64,000 nt of DNA from Epiperipatus broadwayi. Its lineage: Eukaryota > Onychophora > Udeonychophora > Euonychophora > Peripatidae. The stretch lies in contig JAQFVV010012422.1 of the NCBI GenBank assembly GCA_028023455.1, forward strand, positions 10,267,337 through 10,331,336, given 5' to 3'. The position numbers and the translations under genes were made by a program. Every line of letters begins with the position of its first letter. Positions within the stretch are counted from its first letter, which is position 1. The notes below the pieces were generated by a model that did no database searches, was not told where the DNA came from, and saw only the letters and a list, made by a program, of their open reading frames with translations. This document shows positions 1 to 11,127 of this stretch, piece by piece.

Positions 1-804
1 AAAGTTACCCGTAATAAAAATAAATTAGATTATTGTATGGTAATAAAAGATATTAAAAAAAGAGGATATATTCCTTGGTATTCAAATGTGCCAATAGCAC
101 ATAAATTATCCGGTTTAAAATCATTTTTATTTAGGAATAATAACTTATGTAAATATAGTTCTGATAAAATAAGTAACATAAATGTATTTATTATGGATTT
201 GTTAAATGTTGGATATGATCATAAATTAATTTATAATATTGTTACTAAGTTTAATAATAATAGAAATATTTTAGATGCTATAGATATTGATAAGATAAAA
301 TATACTTGGATATCAATACCATTTATTTGTAATGAACAAGTGAAATTTATAAAACAGATATATAAAAATATATGTCGAGTTGCATTTTATACTACTCCTA
401 ATTTAAATAGATTAATAAATAATTCAAAAAATAGGTGTAGTATTTTAAATCAAAGTTGTGCAATATATAAATGGCTATGTGTTTGTGGAAAGGCATATAT
501 TGGGGAATCTCAATGTACATTGGAGAAAAGATCAAAGGAGCATTTGTTGTTATATAAACGAGTGCAAAAATCAAGACAAGAGAATGTTAGAAATGATGAT
601 GTATCACCATCAGTATTTTTTGATCATAATGTAACATGTAATTATGGTTTTGATTTTGATTTTAATAAAGTTAAGATTTTGTGTATTGAAAGAAATAATA
701 ATAAACACAAAATTAAAGAAGCTATGTTAATAAAAAGTGAAAAGCAACAGTTGATAAACAGACAGGCCGCCAATATAAAAATTAATGAATTGTGGGAAAA
801 TTGA
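1..804 (+). CDS. Penelope-like element ORF, C-terminal part with GIY-YIG endonuclease (5' end outside window)
   Basis: The frame is open from base 1, so the first ATG (37) is probably internal and the N-terminal reverse transcriptase lies left of the window. About 255 residues are visible from that ATG. The first ~120 look like the thumb/linker region that follows PLE reverse transcriptases (motif YIPWYSNVPIAHKL near residue 12). Then comes a GIY-YIG module: a Cys-rich lead (CxCGKAYIGES near residues 149-157), a downstream R-S-K-E-H and later a lone H-N-V-T-C. In PLEs this domain nicks target DNA for target-primed reverse transcription. There is no internal stop or frameshift in the visible part, so this may be a young copy. 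It is a different family from the PLE at 45.1-46.5 kb. Family assignment is by motif reading only. Confidence 0.82.
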   Translation, partial: KVTRNKNKLDYCMVIKDIKKRGYIPWYSNVPIAHKLSGLKSFLFRNNNLCKYSSDKISNINVFIMDLLNVGYDHKLIYNIVTKFNNNRNILDAIDIDKIKYTWISIPFICNEQVKFIKQIYKNICRVAFYTTPNLNRLINNSKNRCSILNQSCAIYKWLCVCGKAYIGESQCTLEKRSKEHLLLYKRVQKSRQENVRNDDVSPSVFFDHNVTCNYGFDFDFNKVKILCIERNNNKHKIKEAMLIKSEKQQLINRQAANIKINELWEN

Positions 805-1110
805 TGTATGACGTATATATTTGTTTGTTTGTTTTTTTAAATATTGTTTTACTGTATTAATTATTGTATTGTTTTGAATAATTATATATATTTTATTATA
901 ATTGGAATACAGACATTGATTAATAATTTATATATATATATGAGTGTGTTTGTGTGTAATGTATACAGATATAAATTCCAATCACAATTCCAGAAACATT
1001 CCTTACTTGATCACCATTCCATACAAAAATCAAACAATTGCTCTTAATTTTGCTATGCATTTTAGGATTCCCCCTTATCAGATGCTTAGATCTTCACCAA
1101 TCTTCCATAC
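805..1110. other. AT-rich 3' flank of the PLE ORF
   Basis: No coding signal. Probably the 3' untranslated part of the PLE plus flanking DNA. A 67-codon open frame here is low complexity and I do not regard it as a gene. Confidence 0.4.
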
Positions 1111-1123
1111 AATATAAAAGTTG
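1111..1123. repeat. 13-bp target-site duplication, left copy
   Basis: AATATAAAAGTTG is repeated exactly at 2251-2263 and brackets the hammerhead array at 1124-2250. It marks the whole array as one insertion event. Confidence 0.85.
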
Positions 1124-1180
1124 TTATATATAGAGTAAGTTAAAAAACAAACTCTTATGAAGCTTCAAAAATACCCTCAA

Positions 1181-1220
1181 CCTCAGACCGCGGTTTCTGC
1201 CTCTAGCGTCATCAGTGAGG
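1181..1220 (-). ncRNA. Hammerhead-ribozyme-like motif (copy 1)
   Basis: Read on the minus strand: stem I arm CCTCA, core CTGATGA, stem II (GCT/GGC, 3-base loop), GAAA, stem III CCGCGG, cleavage dinucleotide TC, stem I arm TGAGG. The stem I arms are perfectly complementary (5 bp). Positions 10.1/11.1 are C and A rather than the usual G-C pair, so activity is uncertain. It is the same motif as 1550-1589 and 2095-2134. Confidence 0.75.
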
Positions 1221-1549
1221 TGCTAGGGAATAAAAATACTAGAACTAGTCCAGCATTTTATCAATGCCTAACTATTGAGAAGAAAATCTGAAACTTTCAG
1301 ACATTTAAATGTCCAAAAATCCAGCTATCTAACTCAAATAGCCGTATGGGACTGAACTAAGTTCAGATACACCATATATTAATAGCTCTAGCAATATAAA
1401 ATCGCCAAAGCATTAATAGCAAAAACTAAAATTAAATTGATAAAAAATCAAGTCATATGACCTAATTTTAATAAAGCTCCTATTTACAAATGTTATATAT
1501 AGAGTAAGTTAAAAAACAAACTCTTATGAAGCTTCAAAAATACCCTCAA

Positions 1550-1589
1550 CCTCAGACCGCGGTTTCTGCCTCTAGCGTCATCAGTGAGG
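1550..1589 (-). ncRNA. Hammerhead-ribozyme-like motif (copy 2)
   Basis: Identical in sequence to the motif at 1181-1220, one 369-bp period downstream. The head-to-tail spacing means that a transcript of the array would carry two potential cleavage sites one unit apart. Confidence 0.75.
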
Positions 1590-2094
1590 TGCTAGGGAAT
1601 AAAAATACTAGAACTAGTCCAGCATTTTATCAATGCCTAACTATTGAGAAGAAAATCTGAAACTTTCAGACATTTAAATGTCCAAAAATCCAGCTATCTA
1701 ACTCAAATAGCTGTATGGGACTGAACTAAGTTCAGATACACCATATATTAATAGCTCTAGCAATATAAAATCGCCAAAGCATTAATAGCAAAAAACTAAA
1801 ATTAAATTGATAAAAAATCAACATTTGTAAATAGGAGCTTTATTAAAATTAGGTCATATGACTTGATTTTTTATCAATTTAATTTTAGTTTTTTGCTATT
1901 AATGCTTTGGCGATTTTATATTGCTAGAGCTATTAATATATGGTGTATCTGAACTTAGTTCAGTCCCATACAGCTATTTGAGTTAGATAGCTGGATTTTT
2001 GGACATTTAAATGTCTGAAAGTTTCAGATTTTCTTCTCAATAGTTAGGCATTGATAAAATGCTGGACTAGTTCTAGTATTTTTATTCCCTAGCA

Positions 2095-2134
2095 CCTCAC
2101 TGATGACGCTAGAGGCAGAAACCGCGGTCTGAGG
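2095..2134 (+). ncRNA. Hammerhead-ribozyme-like motif (copy 3, inverted unit)
   Basis: Stem I CCTCA at 2095-2099, CTGATGA at 2100-2106, stem II region 2107-2117, GAAA 2118-2121, CCGCGG 2122-2127, TC 2128-2129, stem I TGAGG at 2130-2134. It lies on the opposite strand to copies 1 and 2. Confidence 0.75.
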
Positions 2135-2250
2135 TTGAGGGTATTTTTGAAGCTTCATAAGAGTTTGTTTTTTAACTTACTCTATATATAACATTTGTAA
2201 ATAGGAGCTTTATTAAAATTAGGTCATATGACTTGATTTTTTATCAATTT

Positions 2251-2263
2251 AATATAAAAGTTG
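2251..2263. repeat. 13-bp target-site duplication, right copy
   Basis: Exact repeat of 1111-1123. Confidence 0.85.
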
Positions 2264-2379
2264 ATCTTCAAATATTAGTAACATTGGAGAATGAGATGGT
2301 ATTTGAACACAGCATTTTAAGCTCCCTTCAGTCGTTTATTCCATTTTATATAACCAATACACATGATCCCATATTTGTG

Positions 2380-3115
2380 AAAAGGATAAATGATATCCAA
2401 TATACATATTTTACACTGAACCAGCATTTACCAATTGGTCTAGATCATAATTTCTCACACATCTATGCAATCAGTGCTTGGTTTATATTAAGATAGCAAA
2501 TCTTTAAACTTTAATGGACATCCTTCAATCCTCTCCACTCTTCAACTCTTTAGCCATCTATATTATTGAAAATCTGATGATGGAAGGCTCAAAACCCTTG
2601 GAGCTTGAACATCTGTATTCAAATCCCCTCTAGTTACATCTAAAGCTTAAGCATGTACATTATACTTGTATTCAAATATTACATATTCAGCCTGTATTCT
2701 GCCCATCCCTCTTATGTTCATTTAAATGGACATATTAAGATCCTACATATGAGATATCAGACTGATTTAAATTCAACATGGTTATGACAACAATATTGGC
2801 ATTAACAATGACTTTGAGCATTCCATCATCAAATTTTTAATAATATGTATGGTTTAAAATTGGAGAATGGAAACAATTGCAGCATGTTCATTAATGATTG
2901 AAGATTTGCTATCTTAATATAAAATGAACACTGATTTTATAGACATGTGGGAGATTATGATCTGGATCAACTGACGAGTGCTGGTTCAGCACCATGTGGT
3001 CATATATATCACTTATATAAGATAGAGTGGATGACTGAAGAGAAGTTTTCAAATCACCTCTAATTATATTTAAAGTTTAAGTATATACATCATAATTGTA
3101 TTCAAATATAATAAT
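2380..3115. repeat. Degenerate foldback with internal direct repeat
   Basis: The stretch around 2461-2503 (CAGTGCTTGG through the GATAGCAAATC end) is matched in reverse complement around 2902-2945, and the pairing extends irregularly outward. Separately, about 80 bp at 2615-2695 are repeated directly at 3045-3115 with about 85% visible similarity. No credible protein: an 87-codon frame at 2233-2496 straddles the edge of the adjoining element and is rejected. Within it, 2570-2625 holds a hammerhead-like core (see findings). Confidence 0.5.
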
Positions 3116-3122
3116 AGATAAG

Positions 3123-3268
3123 CAACTTGATATTAAAGTAGTAAAAATTATCACTGCAGTAATCTGTTATAAATCAGTCTATTTCAATATGATATAGCAT
3201 TAAACAAGGCAGACATTAATTAATAAATCAAGTATCTAAATATGTTAATTTGATGCTTTAATATCAAG
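3123..3268. repeat. Short inverted repeat
   Basis: CAACTTGATATTAAAG near 3125 recurs in reverse complement near 3252-3268 around an AT-rich loop of about 110 bp. Likely a small foldback element. Confidence 0.5.
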
Positions 3269-4259
3269 TTGATCATTCCAATGTTATTAATATATGAAGA
3301 TTGATTACTATGCTGTATTGAAAATTAGTAATGATATACACCTGGTGAGATAGAATCCTGAAATTAATTGTAAACCATAGAGTGATTGTTTGGTTTTTAT
3401 TATGATGTGATAAATATAATATTAATATCATCTACATTCTTTATTACTTTTTACAATGCTTTTTTACAATCCATTATTGACAGTTTCGATTGCCCAACAA
3501 TCTTCTTCAGAACTATAACAAATACAATACAAATACATGAATACAAATATACCAGTGATAAAGTGTGACTTTTTTAGGAATGGAAGCACACTACTTCTTT
3601 TTTTTAATAATGTTTTTATTTTACTTACCACAACGATTTTCACATATTTAAAAGATTATGTATAATTTAAAATGTGATTAAGTTTAAATTATAAATTAAT
3701 TTTGTACTTTATTTTGCGTAGATCACACACATATATATATGGGTATATTCCATGTACTACTGTCATTATATATATAGCGTCTTATTATTTAGTCGTTTGC
3801 TGTTTTTTAAATTATTTTAAAATAGTCTGTAAAAATTATATCATACCACACTTACATTTAGTATGGTGAGATAATGAAATCAAAATTTTATTAAAGACAA
3901 TAAATGTTTATCAAAATATATTTTAAGTTATAAACAAGATTTAGCCAACCATGTCGATTGCTAAAATCTTGTTGGAAAGTAAATGACCAAATATAAGAAA
4001 CAAATGCTAAAACTTATTTTGGTCTCTAAAAATATCAAATTTTAAAGGTGCTAATTGCTAACATCACTTGGAAAATGTTGTTTATCAAAAATGTAATTTC
4101 ATTATGAGAAAGTGTAAATATGCTTAGGTTTTTGCTACATATATACTCAGTCAAATTTTTAAAAAATCTGCAAGCCAAAACTATGCCCAATTGAATTTTA
4201 GGATGTGATGTTCCTCATGACTAAGGAATGGTGATCTTCATTTCCATCCTACATGCTAA

Positions 4260-4428
4260 AATGATACAAGTCAATATAGCAATGGATAACCTTCCTGATA
4301 GAAACATACTGCAACAGTACTTCAAGTAGAGAGCTGCTGCCTATCCAGAGAACAAAGCCAAGAGACAAGCTGCTGCTCAGGAGTTAGATAATAATCTTTA
4401 TGACTACCGCAAGAGCTCTCAAATGTAA
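4260..4428 (+). pseudogene. Unidentified short coding-like relic with in-frame stop
   Basis: One frame reads about 60 residues with a charged, Ala-rich composition. It includes LPDRNILQQYFK, a stop, then RAAAYPENKAKRQAAAQ and LDNNLYDYRK. The patch is clearly less AT-rich than its surroundings. I do not recognise the family. It could be a retrocopy fragment of a small host protein or part of a transposon ORF. Support is weak. Confidence 0.25.
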
Positions 4429-5158
4429 TTATTAATTTTCAAAACTATAACTATGGTAAATTTAAATAAATGCACAGTTTAAAGTCTAATAGTTCAAATC
4501 TTTCTTTTACTTCAACCTGTAAGAACAATAATAAATATTCGCTTGATTTACTGTAAAATATCTCTGTAAAATCTATTATCTCGAATCTGTTAAAGAGATA
4601 AACTTAATAATTATTTTGTTAGTTAAATTCTGTTTTACTCTTGTATTTGCTGTGAAATCTATGCTCTTTTATATATTTAAGTTCTTAATATTTTATTTAG
4701 ATATGTGATGATATGCCAAATATATTTTGAACCAGTGAGCAGATATATTTTAATAATTTTATCCCTAAGATAATATTTCTATCTTCAATTTAGTAATTAT
4801 GATATAATGCTTAGTTATATTACATCTGAATCACTGTTTTGAAATTAAAATTCATTAATTAATAACTGATTGCCTTGTGATCATTGGCATAATTTAAATC
4901 AACTCTGAATTTGATTTCATATATAATTGTTATGGTTTGCTTTGTTATACTGATAAATTATGATTTTAAGCATAGTTTTACTTAATTAATAATAGAATTC
5001 TGGCCAGGGAGATATTAATAAGGCATATTTAGTTATTTTTATTAATTCCAATCCTCTTAAATATGCTTTCCCTCCCTTTTTATTAAATCTGATTAGTGAT
5101 GTGAATTAATTGTTTGTTAAATGATAGTATTAATATATTTAAATAATCTTTCTCTCTT

Positions 5159-5235
5159 TATAGCATATTTTAAGTGCCTATAGTGAATGTATATTTCTTT
5201 ATAGCATATTTTAAGTGCCTTTAGTGAATGTATAT
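5159..5235 (+). repeat. Local tandem duplication of about 36 bp
   Basis: TATAGCATATTTTAAGTGCC followed by T/A-TAGTGAATGTATAT occurs twice, about 41 bp apart, with one mismatch. Confidence 0.8.
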
Positions 5236-8200
5236 AGGGCTAGTTCAATCAATTCTTTCTATAATATATGTTATTCAGGATTTATCCAAAACTAAGATTA
5301 CCTTTACTTTGATTATTATGTTGGGCACATTAAATTCTTATGTGCATAGATTATTCACTGAGCACAAAAGTCAGCTAATACATTTAAATGAATCTGAACA
5401 CTGTATTACCCCAAACTGATTACATTCCATTGTATAATGCCTACAAGCATCTATTTGATCTCAATGTGATCCTTAAATAGTGTAATTTAATTACATTTTG
5501 TTTTTCATTACTAATAATTTTAATGTATTTAAATTTATTCTGTCGTCATTATTCTTTTATCATAATCCAGTCCACTTACTTAATAATTATATTACCAGAT
5601 ATTATTATGCAAAATGTCAATATTATATTATCTTAGCCATTAATCAATGTTTAGTCCAATTTTATGTGATGTGTGTGTGGTTAGCCATAGGGTCTCACAT
5701 TTCTCTCTATTTAGAGCCATCTCATGATTAAAATTAAGGCCCATATGTAACCTCAGAAATATCACTCATATGGTGTTAAATCATGAAATGCTGGTGAATA
5801 AGTTGGAGCTTGGTTCAGACTGGATCTTATCCTCCCATTTCCATCGACTTTAGTGTGTTGGATTCTGGCTGTTGTTCTGTGAATGTACAGATCTGACCAT
5901 TACAATATAGATAATACATTATCAGTATATTGTTATCTACCAAATGCTTTTAACATTCTTAAGTTTTAATTGTGTGAACTTTTTATAATTAAGATATACT
6001 GCATTGGCAAACTCATTCTTTGCTGTATATAAAAACAATTCAACTGTTGGGGGAAAAGGTTGAAAGTCAACTGAAATTCAATACAATTAAAAAAAAGTTT
6101 GAATAGTTTGTTCTTTTTTTATGCTTAGCAAAATAGTTGAGTTTTTTTTTTACATTTTGCAAAATAGCTTATATACACTAATGTAGTTATTGTTCTTACT
6201 ACACTAGTGTATGTGCAACTTATTGGATCGATTTTGTGAGGTTAAGTATGTACATATTTTAGTGAATTTTTTAAATTGAATTTTAATTAAAGCTTTTAAA
6301 AGTTTTAGTGAATTTTTCTATGGAAGCACTCATTCTGTTCAATACATGAATGCTTCATCCCTGAAATATACTGGAACATATAATTTTACATTATATATAT
6401 TCTATCTTATAATAATTATTTATATACCCACATATATATTTATGGAGCTCTCCATATAACTATTACCTTTGTATATATTATACATTTTACTCTTTTTGTA
6501 TTCTATATTTATCAATTAATACTTCCTATAATCATACATATTGCAATGGAATGGGGTGGTAGGAAGTAAGGAGTGAATCTGGGGTGATGGAATATCATCA
6601 TTACTCCCAATCAATTTAAAAATACAAATATTAATAATTTACAAAAGTATATATAAGTAAAATATATTTAAGAGGAGCATGAGATCTAAAAATCTGCGAG
6701 AGATCAGCCAGCTAACTCAGAAGAGCAACTACAAACATAATTAAACATCAACCAGCATTATAAAGTAAAAGTAATTATAAATAATACTCAAAATAAACCA
6801 TTCATCATCATGAATGATCAACAATTAAAATAAATCAGTACAATAAATCAACAATGGGTCTTCTGTAGACCAGGCTAATTATTGAGCCTTTGCCAGCTTG
6901 GGCAATTATTTAAACATAACTTGGATGCATCACTTAAATGTCATCCATCAGAATGCATAAGAATCAAACAATAATGTAGGAACATTAACACATTCTGATC
7001 ATCATCAATGCTCAGGCCACTTGTAATGGCCAACTATAAACTTAACTTCTAATAAGACTAAACTAAAATAAAATATAGTGCATGGGCTTTAAAGAGTATT
7101 CTCTTTTGCACCAACCAGGATGATGATTGATCATCTCTGGATGCCCAAAAACATTAAATACATCCCTATTTATATATTCATTCCATGCTCGAATCTAGTT
7201 CAGAGAACATGTTCTATTCCTGTTTGTGACCAAGAAATGATGGAAACAATTTTTAACAACTGAATAAAAGTTTATTAACAACAATAACAAAAAATTGAAG
7301 TTAAGGTCTATAAAAATAAGACTACAGACATATAAGCTTTTTGATTTTGATTACAAAATTTCAAATGATCTCATTGCAATTTACATAATTACTATTCAAA
7401 ATTCAAATTGTTACATTGATTTACATTTTTTAATATACAATTAATATATTTCAATTGATATTCAATAATGACAAAAAAATGATGAAATTATATATATATG
7501 TCCTATTTTAATTTATTACAATAATAATATTATATTTTCATAATTAATCCCATTTGGAAAACAGACATAAATTTCACACATATATATGTGTATAAACAAA
7601 ACATAGATATAATTTAAAATTAGTTATCAGTTTATAAGTTCTTTTTTTTTCTTTTCTTTTCAAACTAAATAAAGTCAATTTTTGTTTGACAGGTTGATTT
7701 ATTAATTATCAACTCTCTTTTGTTTTTTGGTTTTAATTCAAACAAAATTACCAAAACAATTTCTTTAAAAATATATATGTATCAAATCGTCTTTCTTTTA
7801 GACATTTGATTCAAGTAAATTATTTATTTTTTTTGCTTTACATTATTAGTTTATAATTTTAAAAGTCATTTTAATGAATATTAAAATAAAATAACTCACT
7901 GTATATACATGTAACATGTTTATCTGTGGTTCTCTGTGTGTATAGATAAACAACAGCATAAGTACATCAATTTATTCAAGATTTCTCTTGGTAAGCTTGG
8001 TTTTTGGTCCATCAGAAAAATATAATCCAAGCTTGTTGTCATCATCAGGAAAAAGTGTTGAAGTAATTTTTTGGCATACCATGAGCTTTCTTCTGTAGTC
8101 AAAGCAATTGTCAGCATCAGGAAGAGGTACAATTCAGGTGATTTTTTGTTAGCATGCCATGAGCTTCCTTCTCACCAGGATTGACAAGCTGTTTTCTAGA

Positions 8201-9030
8201 ACATGTTTAAGCAGCTAGTTGATCCATTTGAAGTGATGCTGACCTCATGAATCAAAACTCTGCAGTAAACTATGGGGCAGTTACTGGACTGGTATTCCAT
8301 TAGATCTTCATTGAAGCTCTGTATAACTCTGCTAAGATTCTGCTTCTCAAATATATTATTAGCCAAGCCTTCTAGTCAGCTCTTACAAAAACTGCAAGCC
8401 AGACTTCAATAAGCTGCAACAAAACATAATAGCCAACTTTGCAGCTGGCTCTGCAACTAGCTCTTCTGCTAACCACTTCTCAGAAAATTAAAGCCAAACT
8501 GACTGATATTTTTTGTCAGTCCTTTTTATAATCTTGGTTGGGTCAGGTGATAAAAACATAGTGACTATTTTAAATCTGTCTAATCCTTTTGAAAACAAGT
8601 TTACATTTTTTATCAAAGTGTGATTGGAAAAAGTTGATTTCAATTAACTTTAATTGTTTGGAATTTGACCAAAGATGTGATCTACATACATGGTTTTATT
8701 CTCTTCAAATCACTTTTAATTAAAAGCTAATTTTTGGAATATTTTATCAGTTTAAGTAATTAAAAAATTTCAGAAATACCATACTTGTTTTTAAATTTCA
8801 AAATCAGAATTATAATAATATTTAGTAGACCTTTTTAAATGTTTATTTCATAACAAAATTTTATTTTAAATTGAGTTATTTAACTCTTTATAAAATGATT
8901 ATTCTCAGTGAATGTAGAAAATATCTACTAAAATTTTGTCTGTGTTTATTTCTACTTTTTCTTTATATATATACAGAAAAAGAATCAGGATTAAAACCAA
9001 TTCTTTTTTTATGTTGCACTTCAAGTATAC

Positions 9031-9394
9031 AATAGTCAAATATGTTTAAAAATACATATATACAAGCAACAAAGATTACAAATTATAAAATTATCATAAA
9101 AAAACCTTTTTCGGCAAATTATGTTTTTTGCCTTTTTCAATATGACTCCACAATTTAAAGCACATACAGTGACATTTATATCAATACATGAGAGAAGACA
9201 GATAAACATATCTGTTTGTTTATCTGTCTTCTCTCATGTATTTATATAGATGTCACTGTATGTGCTTTAAATTGTGGAGACATATTGAAAAGGGCAAAAA
9301 ACATAATTTGCTAAAAAAGGCTTTTTTATGATAATTTTATAATTTGTAATCTTTGTTGCTTGTATATATGTATTTTTAAACATATTTGACTATT
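9031..9394. repeat. Near-perfect foldback (palindromic) element, about 364 bp
   Basis: The left arm begins AATAGTCAAATATGTTTAAA at 9031 and the right arm ends with its reverse complement at 9394, with the centre near 9211. The arms are about 175 bp and highly similar. A second fragment of the right terminus (AAACATATTTGACTATTTTA) follows at 9422-9441 after a TA run. No ORF. Consistent with a MITE-like foldback. Confidence 0.8.
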
Positions 9395-9869
9395 TTATAT
9401 ATATATATATATATATATTGTAAACATATTTGACTATTTTATATATATATATATATATTATTGTGTGCTATGTAACCCAACTGATTATAATACATATATT
9501 ATTTTTATTTCATTTATTTTTATTTTATTTTACTCTTATTAATCTTTTAAATATTTAACTCTCTAACATTATATTTATACTTTTATATCTTACATTGTTA
9601 TTCATTATAATTTCCTTAACCTATAATGTCATTTTTTAACATATTTTTATACCTACCTTCTATTTGTATTTCCAAATCTTAACTGCTAATCCAAACTTTT
9701 AAATTTTACATTTAACTTTAGTAGCTCCCTCTTAATAATTGCTACAGCACTATAATAGAGCTTACATCTATTCAATGGCATTAATTTATTTGATTATATA
9801 AACATCCACTTATATATTTAATTCAAATCAATAAATAAACAATAATATGGAATAAAAGTATATTTTGTT

Positions 9870-9937
9870 AATATATACACCAAGCATGATTTAAACAAAT
9901 ATATTTAAGCCATGCTTGGTGCATTCATTAATATATT
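9870..9937. repeat. Small hairpin element
   Basis: AATATATACACCAAGCATG (9870) and its imperfect reverse complement ending near 9937 form an about 70-bp hairpin with an AT loop. Confidence 0.55.
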
Positions 9938-10015
9938 TCTATTTTGTATTGTGATTACTTTGTTGCATTTAATTATATATAAATATATCAAGTCAGATAA
10001 AATAAATATAATAAT

Positions 10016-10249
10016 CAAAATACTCTGTAATAAACTCTACAATATTCAATATACCAATATATATTTAAAAAATCAATAATAGCTATAACCAGTTTATGGC
10101 AGTTTATGCAATCCTGAAAGCATTTAACAATTTTTTTATTTATCATACTACGCAGAATGGCGTACATTGCTGTAAACTGTTTATAAATATTATTGATTTT
10201 TTTTATGTTGGTATATTGAATATTGTAGAGTTTATTCCAGAGTATTTTG
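10016..10249. repeat. Foldback element, about 234 bp
   Basis: CAAAATACTCTG at 10016 pairs with CAGAGTATTTTG at 10238-10249. The arms continue inward through AATATTCAATATACC / GGTATATTGAATATT and AAAAAATCAATAAT. The 93-codon minus-strand frame covering this region is a by-product of the palindrome. Confidence 0.7.
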
Positions 10250-10776
10250 ATTATATATATATGATATAAGAAATGAATGAAAGTTTTGCATACCATTTTG
10301 GTAATGCTAAAATCTCAGCTCAGTGTAATACCAGCCAAATTTAATAGTACTGATTTAAAATCTACTGCTATAAGAAATGATGAGTGAAATTTTCTTATAG
10401 CCATAAATATAGTATAATATGAATTTAAAAAACCCAATTTATTTCTCCATATATATATACATTCATAGAATCTTATGTATATATTTATTATTTAGAAATA
10501 GAAAATAGTATATAAAAATATCTAGGGAATAAAAAATTACTAGAGATTGTGTAGATTTATTCATAGTGTTAACTGATTAAGATTGTAATTCTAAAAGTGA
10601 AAAGACTAGTCAGAGAGGGGATCATCTGCAATCATTTTTCAGGATATGTTTCAGATCTTAATTTCATCTTTTACCCTAGTAATGAAAAATGTGACATTCT
10701 ATAGTACTATTTATAATAATTTCTTTATACAACATTGATTTCTCTCTCTCTATATATATATATATGTTTCTCTCTT

Positions 10777-10809
<33 letters not shown>

Positions 10810-10839
10810 GCTTTGTAACTGATTTTATTTTATTTGTAG
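10250..10839. other. AT-rich intron or upstream DNA before the first recognised exon
   Basis: Contains a CT/TA microsatellite (10740-10810) just before the splice acceptor TTTTATTTGTAG at 10828-10839. No other feature recognised. Confidence 0.4.
10740..10810 (+). repeat. (CT)n/(TA)n compound microsatellite
   Basis: Two blocks of TCTCTCTC followed by TATATATATA. The 5' part of the overlapping 134-codon open frame is this repeat and is not coding. Confidence 0.85.
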
Positions 10840-11127
10840 TAACTTGGAATACATTTAGCAATGTTAAACACAATTTGCAAAGTGCAAATCATCATTTGAA
10901 AGATTTCAAACTGACCGTGAATCTGGTTACTCGTGAGTTAATTAATTTTAATCATTCTGCAGATATAGATGAGAAAATATTTGAAAAGCATCTAAATTAT
11001 AATCTTGAACGCAGCCGCAAAGCTAAAAAAAGTATCTTGGAAAGCCTTTATCAATCTGATGAAATAAAAAAAGACATTCCATATATATCTAAATGTTTAA
11101 AAGAATCTAATTTTTCAACTAACCAAG
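10840..11127 (+). CDS. LAMA: Laminin alpha chain, exon encoding coiled-coil segment (domain I/II)
   Basis: First recognised exon of the split host gene. It begins after TATTTGTAG and ends at AACCAAG|GTAAG. It completes a split codon (2 bases), encodes 95 residues and ends with 1 base of the next codon. The protein is polar, Lys/Glu/Asn/Leu-rich with heptad-like spacing (for example EKIFEKHLNYNLERSRKAKK). This fits the alpha-helical coiled-coil through which laminin alpha, beta and gamma chains trimerise in the basement membrane. Alone it would be unidentifiable; the assignment rests on its perfect phase match to 25909-26060 and the LG exons beyond. The open frame continues upstream into the microsatellite only because there is no stop there. 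Confidence 0.75.

Larger units (their letters stand above)
1124..2250. mobile_element. Composite hammerhead-bearing retroelement: two head-to-tail units plus inverted unit(s)
   Basis: A 369-bp unit starts near 1122 and begins again at 1491, both in minus orientation and nearly identical. The second unit stops about 44 bp short of its end at 1821. An inverted (+) unit runs 1822 to about 2192 and restarts for about 60 bp before ending at 2250. Each unit carries one hammerhead-like motif, a GAACTAAGTTCAG palindrome and an ACATTTAAATGT palindrome. There is no ORF, so the element is non-autonomous. Precise TSDs flank the whole block. Tandem units and inverted partial copies are typical of PLE insertions and of retrozymes; which machinery moved this one is inference. 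Confidence 0.85.
3269..9030. other. AT-rich non-coding stretch with no recognisable gene
   Basis: No exon with matching phase for the laminin gene and no transposon protein was recognised. Items seen: a relic coding-like patch at about 4260-4428, a ~36-bp direct duplication at 5159-5235, an isolated GC-richer segment at 6840-7170, and two related stretches at 8074-8096 and 8152-8174 (CCATGAGCTTTCTTCT-like). Short open frames here are compositionally random. Confidence 0.45.

Noticed and set aside
1181-2134. CRISPR-like or tRNA-array interpretation of the repeated units
   Set aside because: Repeats are 369 bp with inverted copies and a TSD, not short regularly spaced repeats, and no tRNA fold is present.
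2233-2496. 87-codon open frame as a gene
   Set aside because: It starts inside the tail of the ribozyme element, crosses the TSD, and overlaps a foldback; no domain or splice support.
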